The notes under the pieces: model-generated | Seen by the model: the letters and a program-made list of their open reading frames with translations, nothing else | Told to the model about the DNA's origin: nothing | Database searches by the model: none | Assembly: GCF_900111745.1 (NCBI RefSeq) | Contig: NZ_FOIJ01000005.1 | Span: 310,001-374,000 of the forward strand | Reading direction: 5' to 3' | Source: Stigmatella erecta | GTDB taxonomy: Bacteria; Myxococcota; Myxococcia; Myxococcales; Myxococcaceae | Length of the DNA stretch: 64,000 nt | Translations under genes and position numbers: made by a program | Part shown: positions 40,335 through 49,900 of the stretch, piece by piece | Numbering within the stretch: the first letter of the stretch is position 1 | Layout of the letters: each line of letters starts with the position of its first letter

Positions 40335-43300
40335 TCAGCGCGAGGCGGTCTTCCCCGCCGCGGGCGTGAGCACCACCTTGCGGCCGAAGGCCCGGTCCAC
40401 CCGGCCGAGGAACTCGCGGAACGCCAGGTAGTCATCCGACTTCACGCGCGCCCGGGTGAGGGCCACCTCGCCGTCGGCGATGAGCTTGCCGCCCTCCTGG
40501 CGGAAGGTGAGCCGCAGCCGGCCGAAGGGCAGCTGCTCTTCCATGGCGGCGGGCAGCTCCGCCACGGTGTAGCCCGGGGGCAGGGTGTAGCGCAGCGTGA
40601 ACTGGTTCATCCACGGGCTCTGGAGCTGCAGGTCGAACCTGCGCTGGGCCAGCGAGGCGTAGGCTTGCTGGTAGGTGCGCCCGGCGCCGAAGGGCAGGAG
40701 CCGCAGGGCGCCGCCGGGGAGCACCTCCGAGTAGCGCGGAATCGTCATCCGGAAGTCCATGGCCACGTCCTCGTCCAGGCGCGTGGTGTCGTTGAGCTTC
40801 ACGTCGTGCACGGTGAGCCCCGGGAAGCTCTGCGCCCAGGCGCGCTCGAAGGTGGACTTGCGCGTGGCCACCGCCCGGTAGGCCCGGCGGTACTCCGGCG
40901 CGCTCAGGCCGCTCACCGTCGTGGCCCCCGCGACTTCCGCGGAGCCGTCCGGCTTGAGCGTCACGTCCATGGTGAGCCGCGTGGTGTTGTCCTCCGCCTT
41001 CGCCTCGGGCGTGGTGAGGAAGGTGCTCTTGCCGCCGGGCTCCACGATGAGGACGTTGGCCACCCGGTCCGCGCTGGGCAGCTCGCGCGCCCCGTGGAAC
41101 TCCGCCGTCCCGTCCAGGAAGAGCTGGTACTTGGGCACGTAGACGATGGCGTGGTTGAAGGCCGCGAGGCTCGCCGGCTCCTCGCCCAGCGCGCCCAGCG
41201 TGCGCATGCGCAGGAGCACCAGCCGCGTGTCCACCCCGGCCACCTTCAGCATGGCGTGGATGAGGCTGGCCTTGTCCTTACAGTCGCCGAAGCGGCGCGC
41301 GAGGATGCGGTCCACACGGTAGGGCTTGTAGCCGTGGATGCCGAACTCCAGCGCCACGTAGCGCGTGTTCGTCACCACGAAGTTGTACACGGCGCGGATG
41401 ACGGCCTGGTCGTCCTTGCGGTCCACGCCCTTGAGCACCCGCTCCACCGTCTGGCGCAGCTCGTCGTTGGGCGTGAGCTGGTCCTTCACCAGGCCCCAGT
41501 AGTAGCGGCCCACCTGCTCCCAGGTCTGGTAGGTGGACACGTGCAGCGGCACAGCGATCTCCGCCCAGCCCGGCATGCCCGGCTCGGGCACCACCTTGGG
41601 CACGTTCTTCGCCGTCCACCGGTAGAGCACCCGGCCACCCTCCAGCTCCTCGCGTGTGTTCGCCACGCCCGCGAGCTTGGCGCTGTTCGAGTACAGGGGC
41701 CGCTCGCGCGGCATCTCCACGAGGTACTGGTAGCGCAGCTTGGGGTACACGTTCTGCACGTGCTCCACCTCGCCCCAGTAGTCCGAGAGCAGGTTCTCCT
41801 GGGCCGTGTCCTCCAGCTGGTACTGCAAATCCAGCACGTCCCCGGGCGCCAGCGTGGGGAAGGAGAGCATCTTGGCGCGGGCGTCGTAGTACATGCCCGT
41901 CCACGGCTCGTTGATGTTGCGCTCCGTCTCGCCGTAGCTGTCCACCACCGAGCCGTCCGGCTTGGTGACGCGGGCGCGCAGGATGCGCACCTCCTGCCGG
42001 TCCGGCGAGTAGGTGACGGGGTAGCTGCGGAACGCGTCCACGCCGCGCTGGTTGAGCACCTGCACCACCATCTGGTGCGTGCGGCTGGACAGGCCGCTCG
42101 TCTGCACGCGCACGAAGGTGTTGTCCACCACGTACACGGCGTCCTCGTTGGGGTAGGCCTCCGCCTCCTTCACCAGCGGGGCGGCATCCATCACATAGCG
42201 GGTGCCCGCGTTGGCCTCGCCCTTGAGCGTGCGCACCGTCTCCTTCAGCGCGGGGTTCTGCGGGCGCAGCACGAGCGAGCGGGCGAAGGCGGCGAGCGCC
42301 TCGTCCCGGTGCCCGGCGCTCATCAGCGCGCGGCCCTCGCGCTCGTACACCTCGGGCTCGTCCGGCGAGAGCGCGCGGGCCTCGGCGAAGTTCGCCTTGG
42401 CCGCGTCGAGCTTGCCGTTGGCGGCGCGCAGCTCCGCGAGCCGCACGCGCGCCGCGTTGTCGAACGGGTTGAGCGTGAGCAGCTGGGCGTACTCGCGCGC
42501 GGCCTCGTCCACCCGGCCCATGTCCGCGAGCTGTGCGGCCAGCAGGGTGCGGCTGGGCGTGTCGTCGAAGCGTAGGGCCAGCGCCACGCGCAGGCGGTCG
42601 AGGACTTCCTGCTGGCGCTCCAGCTTGCGCGAGGCCGTCACCGCGGCGCGCACCACGCGGGGCACGTTGGGCATCCGGCGGAACGTCTCCTCGATGAGCG
42701 TGTTGGCGCGGGCGGTGGCCCCCAGCGCCTCATGGGCCCGGGCCAGCACCAGCCGCGCGGCGGCCGAGTCCTGGGCCTTCTCCATCACCGGCTGCAGCAG
42801 CTCCAGCACGCGCTCGGGGTGGTCCCGCTCCAGCTCGTGCTCGGCCAGCCTCGCCCGGGGCCCCACGGCGTCTGGGGCCCCCTTCACGGCGGCCTCCAGG
42901 AAGTGGCGGCGCAGGTTCAGGTCGTCCCGGTGGTTCGCGGCGGCCAGCAGCTGCAGCTCCGTGTCCTGGGGGGCGGCGCGGGCGGCGCGCTCGGCCTCCA
43001 CGGTGGCGGTGTGCTCGCGGTCGTCATAGGCGCGGAAGAAGGAGAGCACCGTGGCGTACTCGCCGCGCAGCGTGGCGTCCTCGGGCTTGCGGGCCACCAG
43101 CTCCTTCAGCGTGGAGGTGAGCGTGGGCAGCACCTGGGGCGCGGGGGCCACGCCCCGCTCCAGGGCGGGCGGGGGGGAGGGCAGCGTGGCGCGCACCGTG
43201 CCCCGGGCCAGGGACTCCTGGCGGAGGTAGAAGCCCAGCGGCCCCGTCTCCTGGCACACCTTGATGAGCACGCGGTTGAGGCCCTTGCGCAGGCGCACGG

Positions 43301-44027
43301 CCACCCGGCTCTGGTCCGGCCGCGGCATGTTGTAGCGGTCCTCGCGCGCCACCGGCTGGCCGTTCACCCACAGGCGGTAGGCCCCGGAGGTGCCCACGCC
43401 AAGCGCCACCCGCGTCTCCTGGGCGGCCTCCAGCCAGGTGAGCGCGTAGGCCACGGCCTCCCGGTTGGGGCGCACCGCGGAGGCCAGGTCCACGTACCCG
43501 TCGCTGGGGCTGACGGCGAGCCTTCGCCACGACACCTGGCGGCCCTTGGCCCCGGCGAACGTGGCGTTCAAATCCAGCGCGGCCGCCTCGGGGCCGAAGT
43601 CCGTGTCACAGCCGGACTTGCCCTCGTTGTCGAAGCCCCCGGTGACATAGAAGTCCCCGACGAAGCCCAGGGCGCGCTGAATCTCCGTGGCGCGCACCAT
43701 GCGGCCGCGGGCGCGCTCCAGGTCCATGAGCAGCAGCGTCGCCGTGGCGCGCGTGTTGGGGTCGGTGTTGCGCCGGCCGATGACCTGCGCGTAGGTGCTC
43801 ACCAGCGGGGTGATGTCCTCCAGGTCCTCGGCCAGCGCATGCAGGCGGATGAGGTAGGCGGCCCCCCGGGGAGAGGACGCGAGCTCGATCGCCTGGGTGG
43901 TGTAGGCCTGAGCCGCCTCGGCGGCGGGGCCCGCGGGCTTGGCCAGCACCAGGAGGGGAAAGGTGAGGACGCAGAGTGCGGCGAGCCTTGGGAAACGCAA
44001 CATCCGTTGGATTCCTTGTCCGGTCAT
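40335..44027 (-). CDS. Large exported DUF3857/transglutaminase-like protein with TPR repeats
   Basis: A 1230-aa protein with a signal peptide (LRFPRLAALCVLTFPLLVLA). The start may be ATG 44027 or, equally, ATG 44003 (MLRFPRL), which follows AAGGAAT. The N-terminal half has helical repeats of TPR type (ALGATARANTLIEETFRRMP; AREYAQLLTLNPFDNAARVR; DEALAAFARSLVLRPQNPAL). A DUF3857 domain covers about 650-780 (YVVDNTFVRVQTSGLSSRTH). A transglutaminase-like core follows with ILARRFGDCKDKASLIHAML; the catalytic Cys is near residue 915. The final 250 residues are a beta-rich domain. Exact substrate unknown; periplasmic peptide or protein cross-linking/cleavage is typical of the fold. Confidence 0.85.
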   Translation of the reverse strand: MTGQGIQRMLRFPRLAALCVLTFPLLVLAKPAGPAAEAAQAYTTQAIELASSPRGAAYLIRLHALAEDLEDITPLVSTYAQVIGRRNTDPNTRATATLLLMDLERARGRMVRATEIQRALGFVGDFYVTGGFDNEGKSGCDTDFGPEAAALDLNATFAGAKGRQVSWRRLAVSPSDGYVDLASAVRPNREAVAYALTWLEAAQETRVALGVGTSGAYRLWVNGQPVAREDRYNMPRPDQSRVAVRLRKGLNRVLIKVCQETGPLGFYLRQESLARGTVRATLPSPPPALERGVAPAPQVLPTLTSTLKELVARKPEDATLRGEYATVLSFFRAYDDREHTATVEAERAARAAPQDTELQLLAAANHRDDLNLRRHFLEAAVKGAPDAVGPRARLAEHELERDHPERVLELLQPVMEKAQDSAAARLVLARAHEALGATARANTLIEETFRRMPNVPRVVRAAVTASRKLERQQEVLDRLRVALALRFDDTPSRTLLAAQLADMGRVDEAAREYAQLLTLNPFDNAARVRLAELRAANGKLDAAKANFAEARALSPDEPEVYEREGRALMSAGHRDEALAAFARSLVLRPQNPALKETVRTLKGEANAGTRYVMDAAPLVKEAEAYPNEDAVYVVDNTFVRVQTSGLSSRTHQMVVQVLNQRGVDAFRSYPVTYSPDRQEVRILRARVTKPDGSVVDSYGETERNINEPWTGMYYDARAKMLSFPTLAPGDVLDLQYQLEDTAQENLLSDYWGEVEHVQNVYPKLRYQYLVEMPRERPLYSNSAKLAGVANTREELEGGRVLYRWTAKNVPKVVPEPGMPGWAEIAVPLHVSTYQTWEQVGRYYWGLVKDQLTPNDELRQTVERVLKGVDRKDDQAVIRAVYNFVVTNTRYVALEFGIHGYKPYRVDRILARRFGDCKDKASLIHAMLKVAGVDTRLVLLRMRTLGALGEEPASLAAFNHAIVYVPKYQLFLDGTAEFHGARELPSADRVANVLIVEPGGKSTFLTTPEAKAEDNTTRLTMDVTLKPDGSAEVAGATTVSGLSAPEYRRAYRAVATRKSTFERAWAQSFPGLTVHDVKLNDTTRLDEDVAMDFRMTIPRYSEVLPGGALRLLPFGAGRTYQQAYASLAQRRFDLQLQSPWMNQFTLRYTLPPGYTVAELPAAMEEQLPFGRLRLTFRQEGGKLIADGEVALTRARVKSDDYLAFREFLGRVDRAFGRKVVLTPAAGKTASR

Positions 44028-44220
44028 ACGGGGGGTTCTCCAGCCCGGGGGAGGGCTGACGCCGATGAACAGGCATCGCGGCGGATGCCTTCCCCGCTAT
44101 GTTGCTCCGGACGGCGGACAGGCGGCCGGCAAAAGTCACGAAGTGTGGAAAAACATCGCCCCGGCGTCCTCCCACGTGAGGGGGACGGGCCGGGGCGAGG
44201 GGACGGCGCCGGGAGCGGTG

Positions 44221-44766
44221 TTAGAGCGGCCGGAGCGCCCGGGGGCGGACCATGAAGCCCGTGGGCACCTCGGCGCAGGCGGCGAACTCCTCGGCCGCGA
44301 GCAGCTCGGAGGCCGAGAGGATGCGGTCCACGTCCAGCAGCAGCACCAGGCCCTCGTTGTGGCGGCCCATGCCCGCGATGAAGGAGTCCATGTAGACGGT
44401 GGTGCCGAAGGAGGGGGCGGGCACCACCTCGCGCGCGCCCAGGAGCACCCGCTCGCCCACGGAGTCCGCCGTCAGCCCCATGCGCATCCGGAGGCCCTCG
44501 CGCTGCACCTCCACGATGAGCACGCTGGTGCGCGCCGCGGTGGAGCAGAAGGCCTGGCCCAGCCGGGGGCCCAGGTCCACCACCGGAATCTTGCGCCCGC
44601 CCAGGCCGATGGCGCCGCGCATGAAGCGAGGGGCCGAGGGCACGTGCGTCACGGCCACGTCGTGGAGCACCTCGCGGACGCAGAAGTCCGGGACGGCGTA
44701 GTGCTCACCTCCAAGCTCGAAGGTGCAGTACTGCTCGGCCTGTCCCGGCACCAATGCCAGCGTCAT
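44221..44766 (-). CDS. cheW: CheW-like chemotaxis coupling protein
   Basis: A 181-aa CheW-domain protein: YCTFELGGEHYAVPDFCVRE, PSAPRFMRGAIGLGGRKIPV, VDLGPRLG, LIVEVQREGLRMRMGLTADS, VGERVLL, and the C-terminal LVLLLDVDRILSASEL. It would couple receptors to a CheA kinase. No other chemotaxis gene is nearby, so it is an orphan. The upstream 176 bases (44767-44942) contain an AT-rich stretch (gtgaaactctatatgttgtg) likely to hold its promoter. Confidence 0.9.
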   Translation of the reverse strand: MTLALVPGQAEQYCTFELGGEHYAVPDFCVREVLHDVAVTHVPSAPRFMRGAIGLGGRKIPVVDLGPRLGQAFCSTAARTSVLIVEVQREGLRMRMGLTADSVGERVLLGAREVVPAPSFGTTVYMDSFIAGMGRHNEGLVLLLDVDRILSASELLAAEEFAACAEVPTGFMVRPRALRPL

Positions 44767-44942
44767 GCGTACCTCGGTCTAAGGGAAGGCCACCCTATGG
44801 CGCTCGCCCGTCCGCAGTGAAACTGTGAAACTCTATATGTTGTGTAATTCTCAAGATCAACTAACGCGATAAAACACTCGCAGCGCGCGTTTCGGAGGGA
44901 AAGCGGGGCTGTCAGGGATTGGGGCGAAACATCTGTCTCGGT

Positions 44943-45698
44943 TCAACGCACCGCGCAAGCCCGGGCGAGGGTGAGCACCTCCACGGGGCCCGCGCCCACG
45001 CCCCGCAGCGCATCGGCGGCGGCCCGGGCGGTGGCCCCCGTGGTGAGCACATCATCGAGCAGCAGGACGGCCTGGCCCTTGGCGGAGCGGGAGGCCTCGA
45101 AGGCCCCGGCGACGTTGCCGGCCCGCGCCGCCTCATCGAGGCCCACCTGACGCGGGGTGTCGCGGACGCGGGTGAGCAGGCCCACGGGCGCCTGGCGGCC
45201 GGTGGCCCGGGCGAGCGCCCCGGCGAGCAGCTGCACCTGGTCATAGCGGCGCTCGCGGAAACGGCGGGCATGCAGGGGCAGCGCGACAATGAAGGCCGGG
45301 GCCCGGGCGAGGAAGGCGCGGGCCTCGTCCGCGAGCAGCGCGGCCAGGGGCGCGGCCAGCTCGGGGTGGTCCTCATACTTGTAGCGGTGAATGGCGCGGG
45401 AGAGCGGCCCCTCGTGGAGGAAGGGGGCCCAGACGCGGCTGAAGGGGGGCGGGTGCCGCAGGCAGCGGGGGCAGGTGAGGGCGGGGAACGCGCCCGGCTC
45501 GGCGCACGTGCGGCAGCAGGCCGGCGGCAGGCGCTCCAGCGCGGTGTCACACGTCTCGCAGAAGAAGGCCAGGTGGGGCAGCACCTTCGCGCAGGCCAGA
45601 CACGCTGGCGGGTACAGCAGCTCGGCCCACCCGGCCAGGGTCCGGGTGAGGGCCTGGCCCCACGCCGCGGGAAAACGCCTCCGCCCTGCCTCGTTCAT
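44943..45698 (-). CDS. comF: ComF family phosphoribosyltransferase-like protein
   Basis: A 251-aa protein with an N-terminal zinc-ribbon (LLYPPACLACAKVLPHLAFF, CETCDTALERLPPACCRTC, LTCPRCL) and a C-terminal type I phosphoribosyltransferase domain (VLLLDDVLTTGATARAAADA, where the two Asp residues bind phosphoribosyl pyrophosphate). In naturally competent bacteria ComF acts in DNA uptake; the biochemical role is not well defined. Preceded by SRFRERRYDQ-type family phrase (RFRERRYDQVQLLAGALA). Separated by 141 bases from gpmI upstream. Confidence 0.92.
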   Translation of the reverse strand: MNEAGRRRFPAAWGQALTRTLAGWAELLYPPACLACAKVLPHLAFFCETCDTALERLPPACCRTCAEPGAFPALTCPRCLRHPPPFSRVWAPFLHEGPLSRAIHRYKYEDHPELAAPLAALLADEARAFLARAPAFIVALPLHARRFRERRYDQVQLLAGALARATGRQAPVGLLTRVRDTPRQVGLDEAARAGNVAGAFEASRSAKGQAVLLLDDVLTTGATARAAADALRGVGAGPVEVLTLARACAVR

Positions 45699-45839
45699 GA
45701 ATGCCTCCCGGGGCGCCCCTCAGCACGGGGCGGGCCAACCGGGAGCCCCTCGGGCGGGGAGGGCCCCCTGCAGGAGGGGGCGTCCCACGGGGCGGACGGG
45801 AGTCTCGCCCCGGGACGTCACGTCCGGACGGCGCGAGGG

Positions 45840-47381
45840 CTACGGCAGGAGCCCCATCCGGTTCATCTCCTTGGGCTGCGGCAGGCCCATCACCTTGCAG
45901 AGCGAGGGGGCGATGTCGGCCAGCACGCCCGGGCGCAGCTTCTGCCCGCGGAAGTCCGGGTGGATGAGGTGGAAGGGCACCGGGTTGAGCGTGTGCGAGG
46001 TGTGCGGCTCGCCCGTGGTGGGGTCCCTCATCATCTCGCAGTTGCCGTGGTCGGCGGAGATGGCCAGCACCCAGCCGTTGCGGCGGCACACGTCGCCCAG
46101 GTGGCCCAGGCACTCGTCCACCACCTTCACCGCCTGGATGGTGGCATCCAGCCGGCCGCTGTGGCCCACCATGTCCGGGTTGGCGTAGTTGACGAGCGCG
46201 AAGTCGTACTTGCCCGAGTCGATGCGCTTGACGAGCTCGCTCGTCAGCTCCCGCGCGGACATCTCCGGCTTCAGGTCATACGTCTTCACGTCGCGGGGCG
46301 AGGGCACCAGGTGCCGCTCCTCGCCGGGGAACACCACCTCGCGGCCCCCGTTGAAGAAGAAGGTGACGTGCGCGTACTTCTCGGTCTCCGCGGTGCGGAA
46401 CTGGCGCAGCCCGGCGCGCGAGAGCACCTCGGGGAAGATGTCCTGCGGCTGATCCGGCCCGTAGGCGACGGGCAGCTCGAACGTCTCATCGTACTGCGTC
46501 ATGCACACGTAGCGGCCGAGCTGCAGCCCGCCCCGGTCGAAGTCCTTGAAGGTGGAGAAGGCAAGGGCGCTGGTGATTTCCCGGGCGCGGTCGGCGCGGA
46601 AGTTGAAGAACAGCACCACGTCCCCGTTGCGGATGCGCCCCACGGGGCTGCCGTCGCCCTGGCTGATGACGGTGGGCACGACGAACTCGTCGGTCACCTT
46701 CTCCGCGTAGGAGGCGCGGATGGCGGAGAGCGCGTCGGGGGCCTTGGGGCCCTGGGCGTGCACCATGGCGTCATAGGCCAGCTTCACGCGGTCCCACCGC
46801 TTGTCGCGGTCCATGCCGTAGTAGCGCCCGGCCACGGTGGCGATGCGGCCCGCGTTCGTGTCCTTGAGGAAGCGCTCCAGCTGCTCCACGTAGCCCAGGG
46901 CGCTCTGGGGCGGGGTGTCGCGCCCATCCAGGAAGGCGTGCACGTAGACCTGGGCCAGGCCGCGCTCGCGCGCCGCCTTGAGCAGGGCGAACAGGTGGTC
47001 CATGGAGGAGTGCACGCCGCCCGGCGAGACGAGCCCCGCCAGGTGGAACGCCTTGCCGTCCGCCTTGGCCTGGTCCATGGCCGCGCGGATGACGGGGTTG
47101 TTGCCCAGCTCACCGGACTCGGCGGCGCGGTTGATGCGCACGAGATCCTGGTAGACGATCCGGCCCGCGCCGATGTTGGTGTGGCCCACCTCCGAGTTTC
47201 CCATCTGCCCTTCCGGCAGGCCCACGGCCATGCCGGAGGTGTGCAGCTCGGTGAAGGGAAAGCCGTTGGAGATGCGGTCGAGGTTCGGGGTACCGGCCTG
47301 GAGGATGGCGTTGTCCTCGCGCTCCTGACGGATTCCCCAACCATCCAGGATGCAAAGCAGGACCTTGTGCGCTGGTTTCAT
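45840..47381 (-). CDS. gpmI: 2,3-bisphosphoglycerate-independent phosphoglycerate mutase
   Basis: A 513-aa cofactor-independent enzyme interconverting 3- and 2-phosphoglycerate in glycolysis/gluconeogenesis, using two Mn ions. Signatures are VLLCILDGWGIRQEREDNAI (metal Asp), MGNSEVGHTNIGAGR (phosphoserine Ser), AFLDGRDTPPQSA, VAGRYYGMDRDKRWDR, FFNFRADRAREIT, NYANPDMVGHSG and ISADHGNCEMM. The ATG at 47381 (MKPAHKVLLC) gives the family length; the open frame extends 31 codons upstream without family sequence. About 181 bases separate it from the divergent lipoprotein gene. Confidence 0.97.
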   Translation of the reverse strand: MKPAHKVLLCILDGWGIRQEREDNAILQAGTPNLDRISNGFPFTELHTSGMAVGLPEGQMGNSEVGHTNIGAGRIVYQDLVRINRAAESGELGNNPVIRAAMDQAKADGKAFHLAGLVSPGGVHSSMDHLFALLKAARERGLAQVYVHAFLDGRDTPPQSALGYVEQLERFLKDTNAGRIATVAGRYYGMDRDKRWDRVKLAYDAMVHAQGPKAPDALSAIRASYAEKVTDEFVVPTVISQGDGSPVGRIRNGDVVLFFNFRADRAREITSALAFSTFKDFDRGGLQLGRYVCMTQYDETFELPVAYGPDQPQDIFPEVLSRAGLRQFRTAETEKYAHVTFFFNGGREVVFPGEERHLVPSPRDVKTYDLKPEMSARELTSELVKRIDSGKYDFALVNYANPDMVGHSGRLDATIQAVKVVDECLGHLGDVCRRNGWVLAISADHGNCEMMRDPTTGEPHTSHTLNPVPFHLIHPDFRGQKLRPGVLADIAPSLCKVMGLPQPKEMNRMGLLP

Positions 47382-47562
47382 GGCCAGAACCCTAACCACC
47401 CCCGGGGCGGGAAGTGGGGAGAAAAGTGAGGGCCCCCCCGCCCGGCTGGCCCCCGCAATCGTTTGTGTCTCCACCGTTGCCGGCGCTCGCGCGGCGGGCG
47501 CGCCCGGAACCTGCTATCCCGGCGGACGGGCTGGACCGCCGCGTCCCTGCGCTGGAGTTTTC

Positions 47563-48531
47563 ATGTCTCGTGCCGTTCGTACCCTCCCTGTCCTGGCGCT
47601 CGCCGGGATGCTCACCCACTGCGCGGCGTCCCCGGCGTCCCGCGCCCCGGGGGACTCCGCGGACGTGCGCTTCGCGTGGCCGGAGGGCTTCACCACCCAG
47701 GTGGTCTCCACGACGGTGGAGACGCGGGGCGATGCGCCCGTGCGCACGAAGACGATGCGCTACCGCCTCCGGCTGGAGGGGACGGGCGAGGAGCGGAAGC
47801 TCATCACCGATGAGGTGACGATCGAGGAGTCTCCGGCCGGCGGGGAGGATGGGCAGGACGAGGGGCAGGCGCCGTCCACGCCCTCGCTCGTGCTGGGGCC
47901 CCGGGGCGAGCTGCGGCGCATCGAGGGCACCGAGCAGGTGGTGGAGGAGATGGCCCGGGAGGCGGAGGCCCAGGCCCTGCCCGAGGAGCAGCGGGCCCAC
48001 ATCCTGGCGCTGGTGCGCGACGCGATGGAGCAGTCCTCGCGGTACCGGTGGGAGATGCTGGTGGGCAAGTGGGTGGGGCTCTCGCTGAAGCCGGGCGCGG
48101 TGCTCGAGCGGCCCAGCCTGGTGACGCTGCCCATGTTCGGCAGCCGGGTGGACACCGTGGAGCGCGTGCGCGTGAAGGAGCCCACGGCGTGCGTGGAGGG
48201 CGCGGCGGAGAAGCGGTGCGTGAAGCTCGTGCTGGAGTCGTCGCTGGACCCCGCGCAGCGGGCCAAGGCCGCGAGCGACCTGGTGCAGCAGGTGAAGTCC
48301 TTCATGACGGCGAACGCCGGGATGCCCGAGGCGTCGCTGCCGGAGCTGACGGTGAGCACGCTGAAGCTCGACACGCTCGTGGAGTACACCGTGGAGCCGG
48401 GGACGCTCGTGCCCTACCGCCAGCAGGTGTCGGGCAAGTCGCAGGTCGTCCTCCAGTCCGCCGAGGGCGAGGCGCAGAACTTCGACATCCAGAGCGAGCG
48501 CACCGAGGTCTTCATCCCGGCGGGCCGCTGA
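47563..48531 (+). CDS. Lipoprotein, unknown function, 322 aa
   Basis: ATG 47563 begins a lipoprotein signal with lipobox LTHCA. The mature protein alternates beta segments and a helical middle (TEQVVEEMAREAEAQALPEE; RAHILALVRDAMEQSSRYRW). Later phrases CVEGAAEKRCVKLVLESS (two Cys, perhaps a disulphide) and LDTLVEYTVEPGTLVPYRQQ suggest a DUF6263-like or outer-membrane-lipoprotein barrel fold, but I cannot name a family. It is followed 31 bases later by a histidine kinase gene and may be its co-transcribed partner. Role unknown. Confidence 0.8.
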   Translation: MSRAVRTLPVLALAGMLTHCAASPASRAPGDSADVRFAWPEGFTTQVVSTTVETRGDAPVRTKTMRYRLRLEGTGEERKLITDEVTIEESPAGGEDGQDEGQAPSTPSLVLGPRGELRRIEGTEQVVEEMAREAEAQALPEEQRAHILALVRDAMEQSSRYRWEMLVGKWVGLSLKPGAVLERPSLVTLPMFGSRVDTVERVRVKEPTACVEGAAEKRCVKLVLESSLDPAQRAKAASDLVQQVKSFMTANAGMPEASLPELTVSTLKLDTLVEYTVEPGTLVPYRQQVSGKSQVVLQSAEGEAQNFDIQSERTEVFIPAGR

Positions 48532-48562
48532 GCGGCACCGCCCGTCACGGCCTTCCGCTCCC

Positions 48563-49876
48563 GTGTCATCCTCCGAGCCATCGCCTCCCGAGGACGTTCA
48601 GAAGCGCCTGGTCCTGGCGCGGCGCAATTGCTTCCTCTGCGCCGGGGCCTTCGTGGCCGGGGCGGTGGGCCAGCCCCTGCTCTTCGACACGGTGAGCGTG
48701 CCCGTCGTGGCGGTGCAGCTCTGCGGGGGCGCCGCCTTCTTCGTGCTGGGGTGGCTGCTGGGCTCGGGCCGCATCGGCCTCAACGGGGTGGGCGCGATGG
48801 TGTGCCTGGTGAGCATCGCCGCGCTCACCTGCACGGTGCTCTGGACGGGGGGCATCCAGAGCCCCGCGTTCGCGGTGTTCTACTCCCTGCCGTTGATCAT
48901 CACCGTCTTCACCCCGGGCCGGCGCCTGCCCATGGTGCTCTCCATCCTGCTGTCGATGGGGGGGCTGATGCTGGTCAGCGTGAGGGATCAGGCCACGGCG
49001 GAGCAGCAGGGCTCCTATGCCTTCACCTATGCCTTCACGGCCCTGGTGGCCGCCTACGGGGCGCAGACGTACCGGCGGCTCATCCTGGCCGGGCAGCGCT
49101 CGCAGGAGGACCGGCTGCGGGCGCTCCAGCAGCTCGCCGAGAGCGAACACCGCCGGGAGCTGGCCGAGCGCAACCGCGCGGATCTCGAGCGGCTGGTGCT
49201 GGTGGGGCAGCTCGCCTCCCGGGTGGCCCACGAGGTGAACAACCCGCTGGCCTTCGTGAAGTCCAACCTCCGCTACCTCCAGGACGAGTTCGGCCCACAC
49301 CCCGGGCTGCCCCACCGCGACGAGTTCCACGAGGTGCTCGGCGAGGCGCAGCAGGGCGTCGAGCGCATCCAGCAGATCGTCACGGACCTGCGGGAGTTCG
49401 CCCGCCAGGACGCCGTGCACGAGGCGTGCTCCGTGGAGGAGGCCCTGGACGAGGCCCAGCGCCTGGTGTCGGCGCGGCTGCCCAGCCTGGGGGCGGTGGT
49501 GAGCGAGGTGTCCCTGGGCCTGCCCCGGGTGCGCCTGAGCCAGCGGCACCTGGTGCAGGTGCTGCTCAACCTGCTCGTCAACGCCGCGGAGGCGGCGGAG
49601 TCCGTCCAGCCCCGGCGCTCCCCGCGCATCGTGCTTCGCGCCAGCCGCTCCACCGCGGGCGTGCGGCTGGAGGTGGAGGACAATGGCCCGGGGATTTCGC
49701 CCCAGGCCCTGGAGCACCTCTTCGAGCCGTCCTTCCACCTCAAGCCCCTGGGGCCGGGGACGAAGCTGGGCCTGGCCCTGTGCCGCGAGTACGCCGTGCG
49801 GTCGGGGGGCACCCTGGTGGCCGAGAACCTCCCGGAGGGAGGGGCCCGGTTCACCCTGGAGCTCGCCGCCGCGTGA
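48563..49876 (+). CDS. Membrane sensor histidine kinase
   Basis: A 437-aa kinase starting at GTG 48563. Residues 25-175 form about six membrane helices with no recognised sensor domain. A short coiled coil leads to the H-box ASRVAHEVNNPLAFVKSNLR (His near residue 222). The N-box VLLNLLVNAAEAAE, the G1 box EVEDNGPGISPQALEHLFEP and the glycine-rich LGLALC form the ATP-binding domain. It resembles membrane kinases of the HWE/NtrB-like HATPase_c class. No response regulator is adjacent, so it is an orphan kinase; the partner is unknown. Confidence 0.9.
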   Translation: MSSSEPSPPEDVQKRLVLARRNCFLCAGAFVAGAVGQPLLFDTVSVPVVAVQLCGGAAFFVLGWLLGSGRIGLNGVGAMVCLVSIAALTCTVLWTGGIQSPAFAVFYSLPLIITVFTPGRRLPMVLSILLSMGGLMLVSVRDQATAEQQGSYAFTYAFTALVAAYGAQTYRRLILAGQRSQEDRLRALQQLAESEHRRELAERNRADLERLVLVGQLASRVAHEVNNPLAFVKSNLRYLQDEFGPHPGLPHRDEFHEVLGEAQQGVERIQQIVTDLREFARQDAVHEACSVEEALDEAQRLVSARLPSLGAVVSEVSLGLPRVRLSQRHLVQVLLNLLVNAAEAAESVQPRRSPRIVLRASRSTAGVRLEVEDNGPGISPQALEHLFEPSFHLKPLGPGTKLGLALCREYAVRSGGTLVAENLPEGGARFTLELAAA

Positions 49877-49900
49877 ACTCCTGGGGCGCAGTTCCCCCTC

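Noticed and set aside
45699-45839. Hairpin GCCCCCT/AGGGGGC between comF and gpmI as a terminator
   Set aside because: Stem of only seven bases with no T-run in a very GC-rich stretch where such hairpins are expected by chance.
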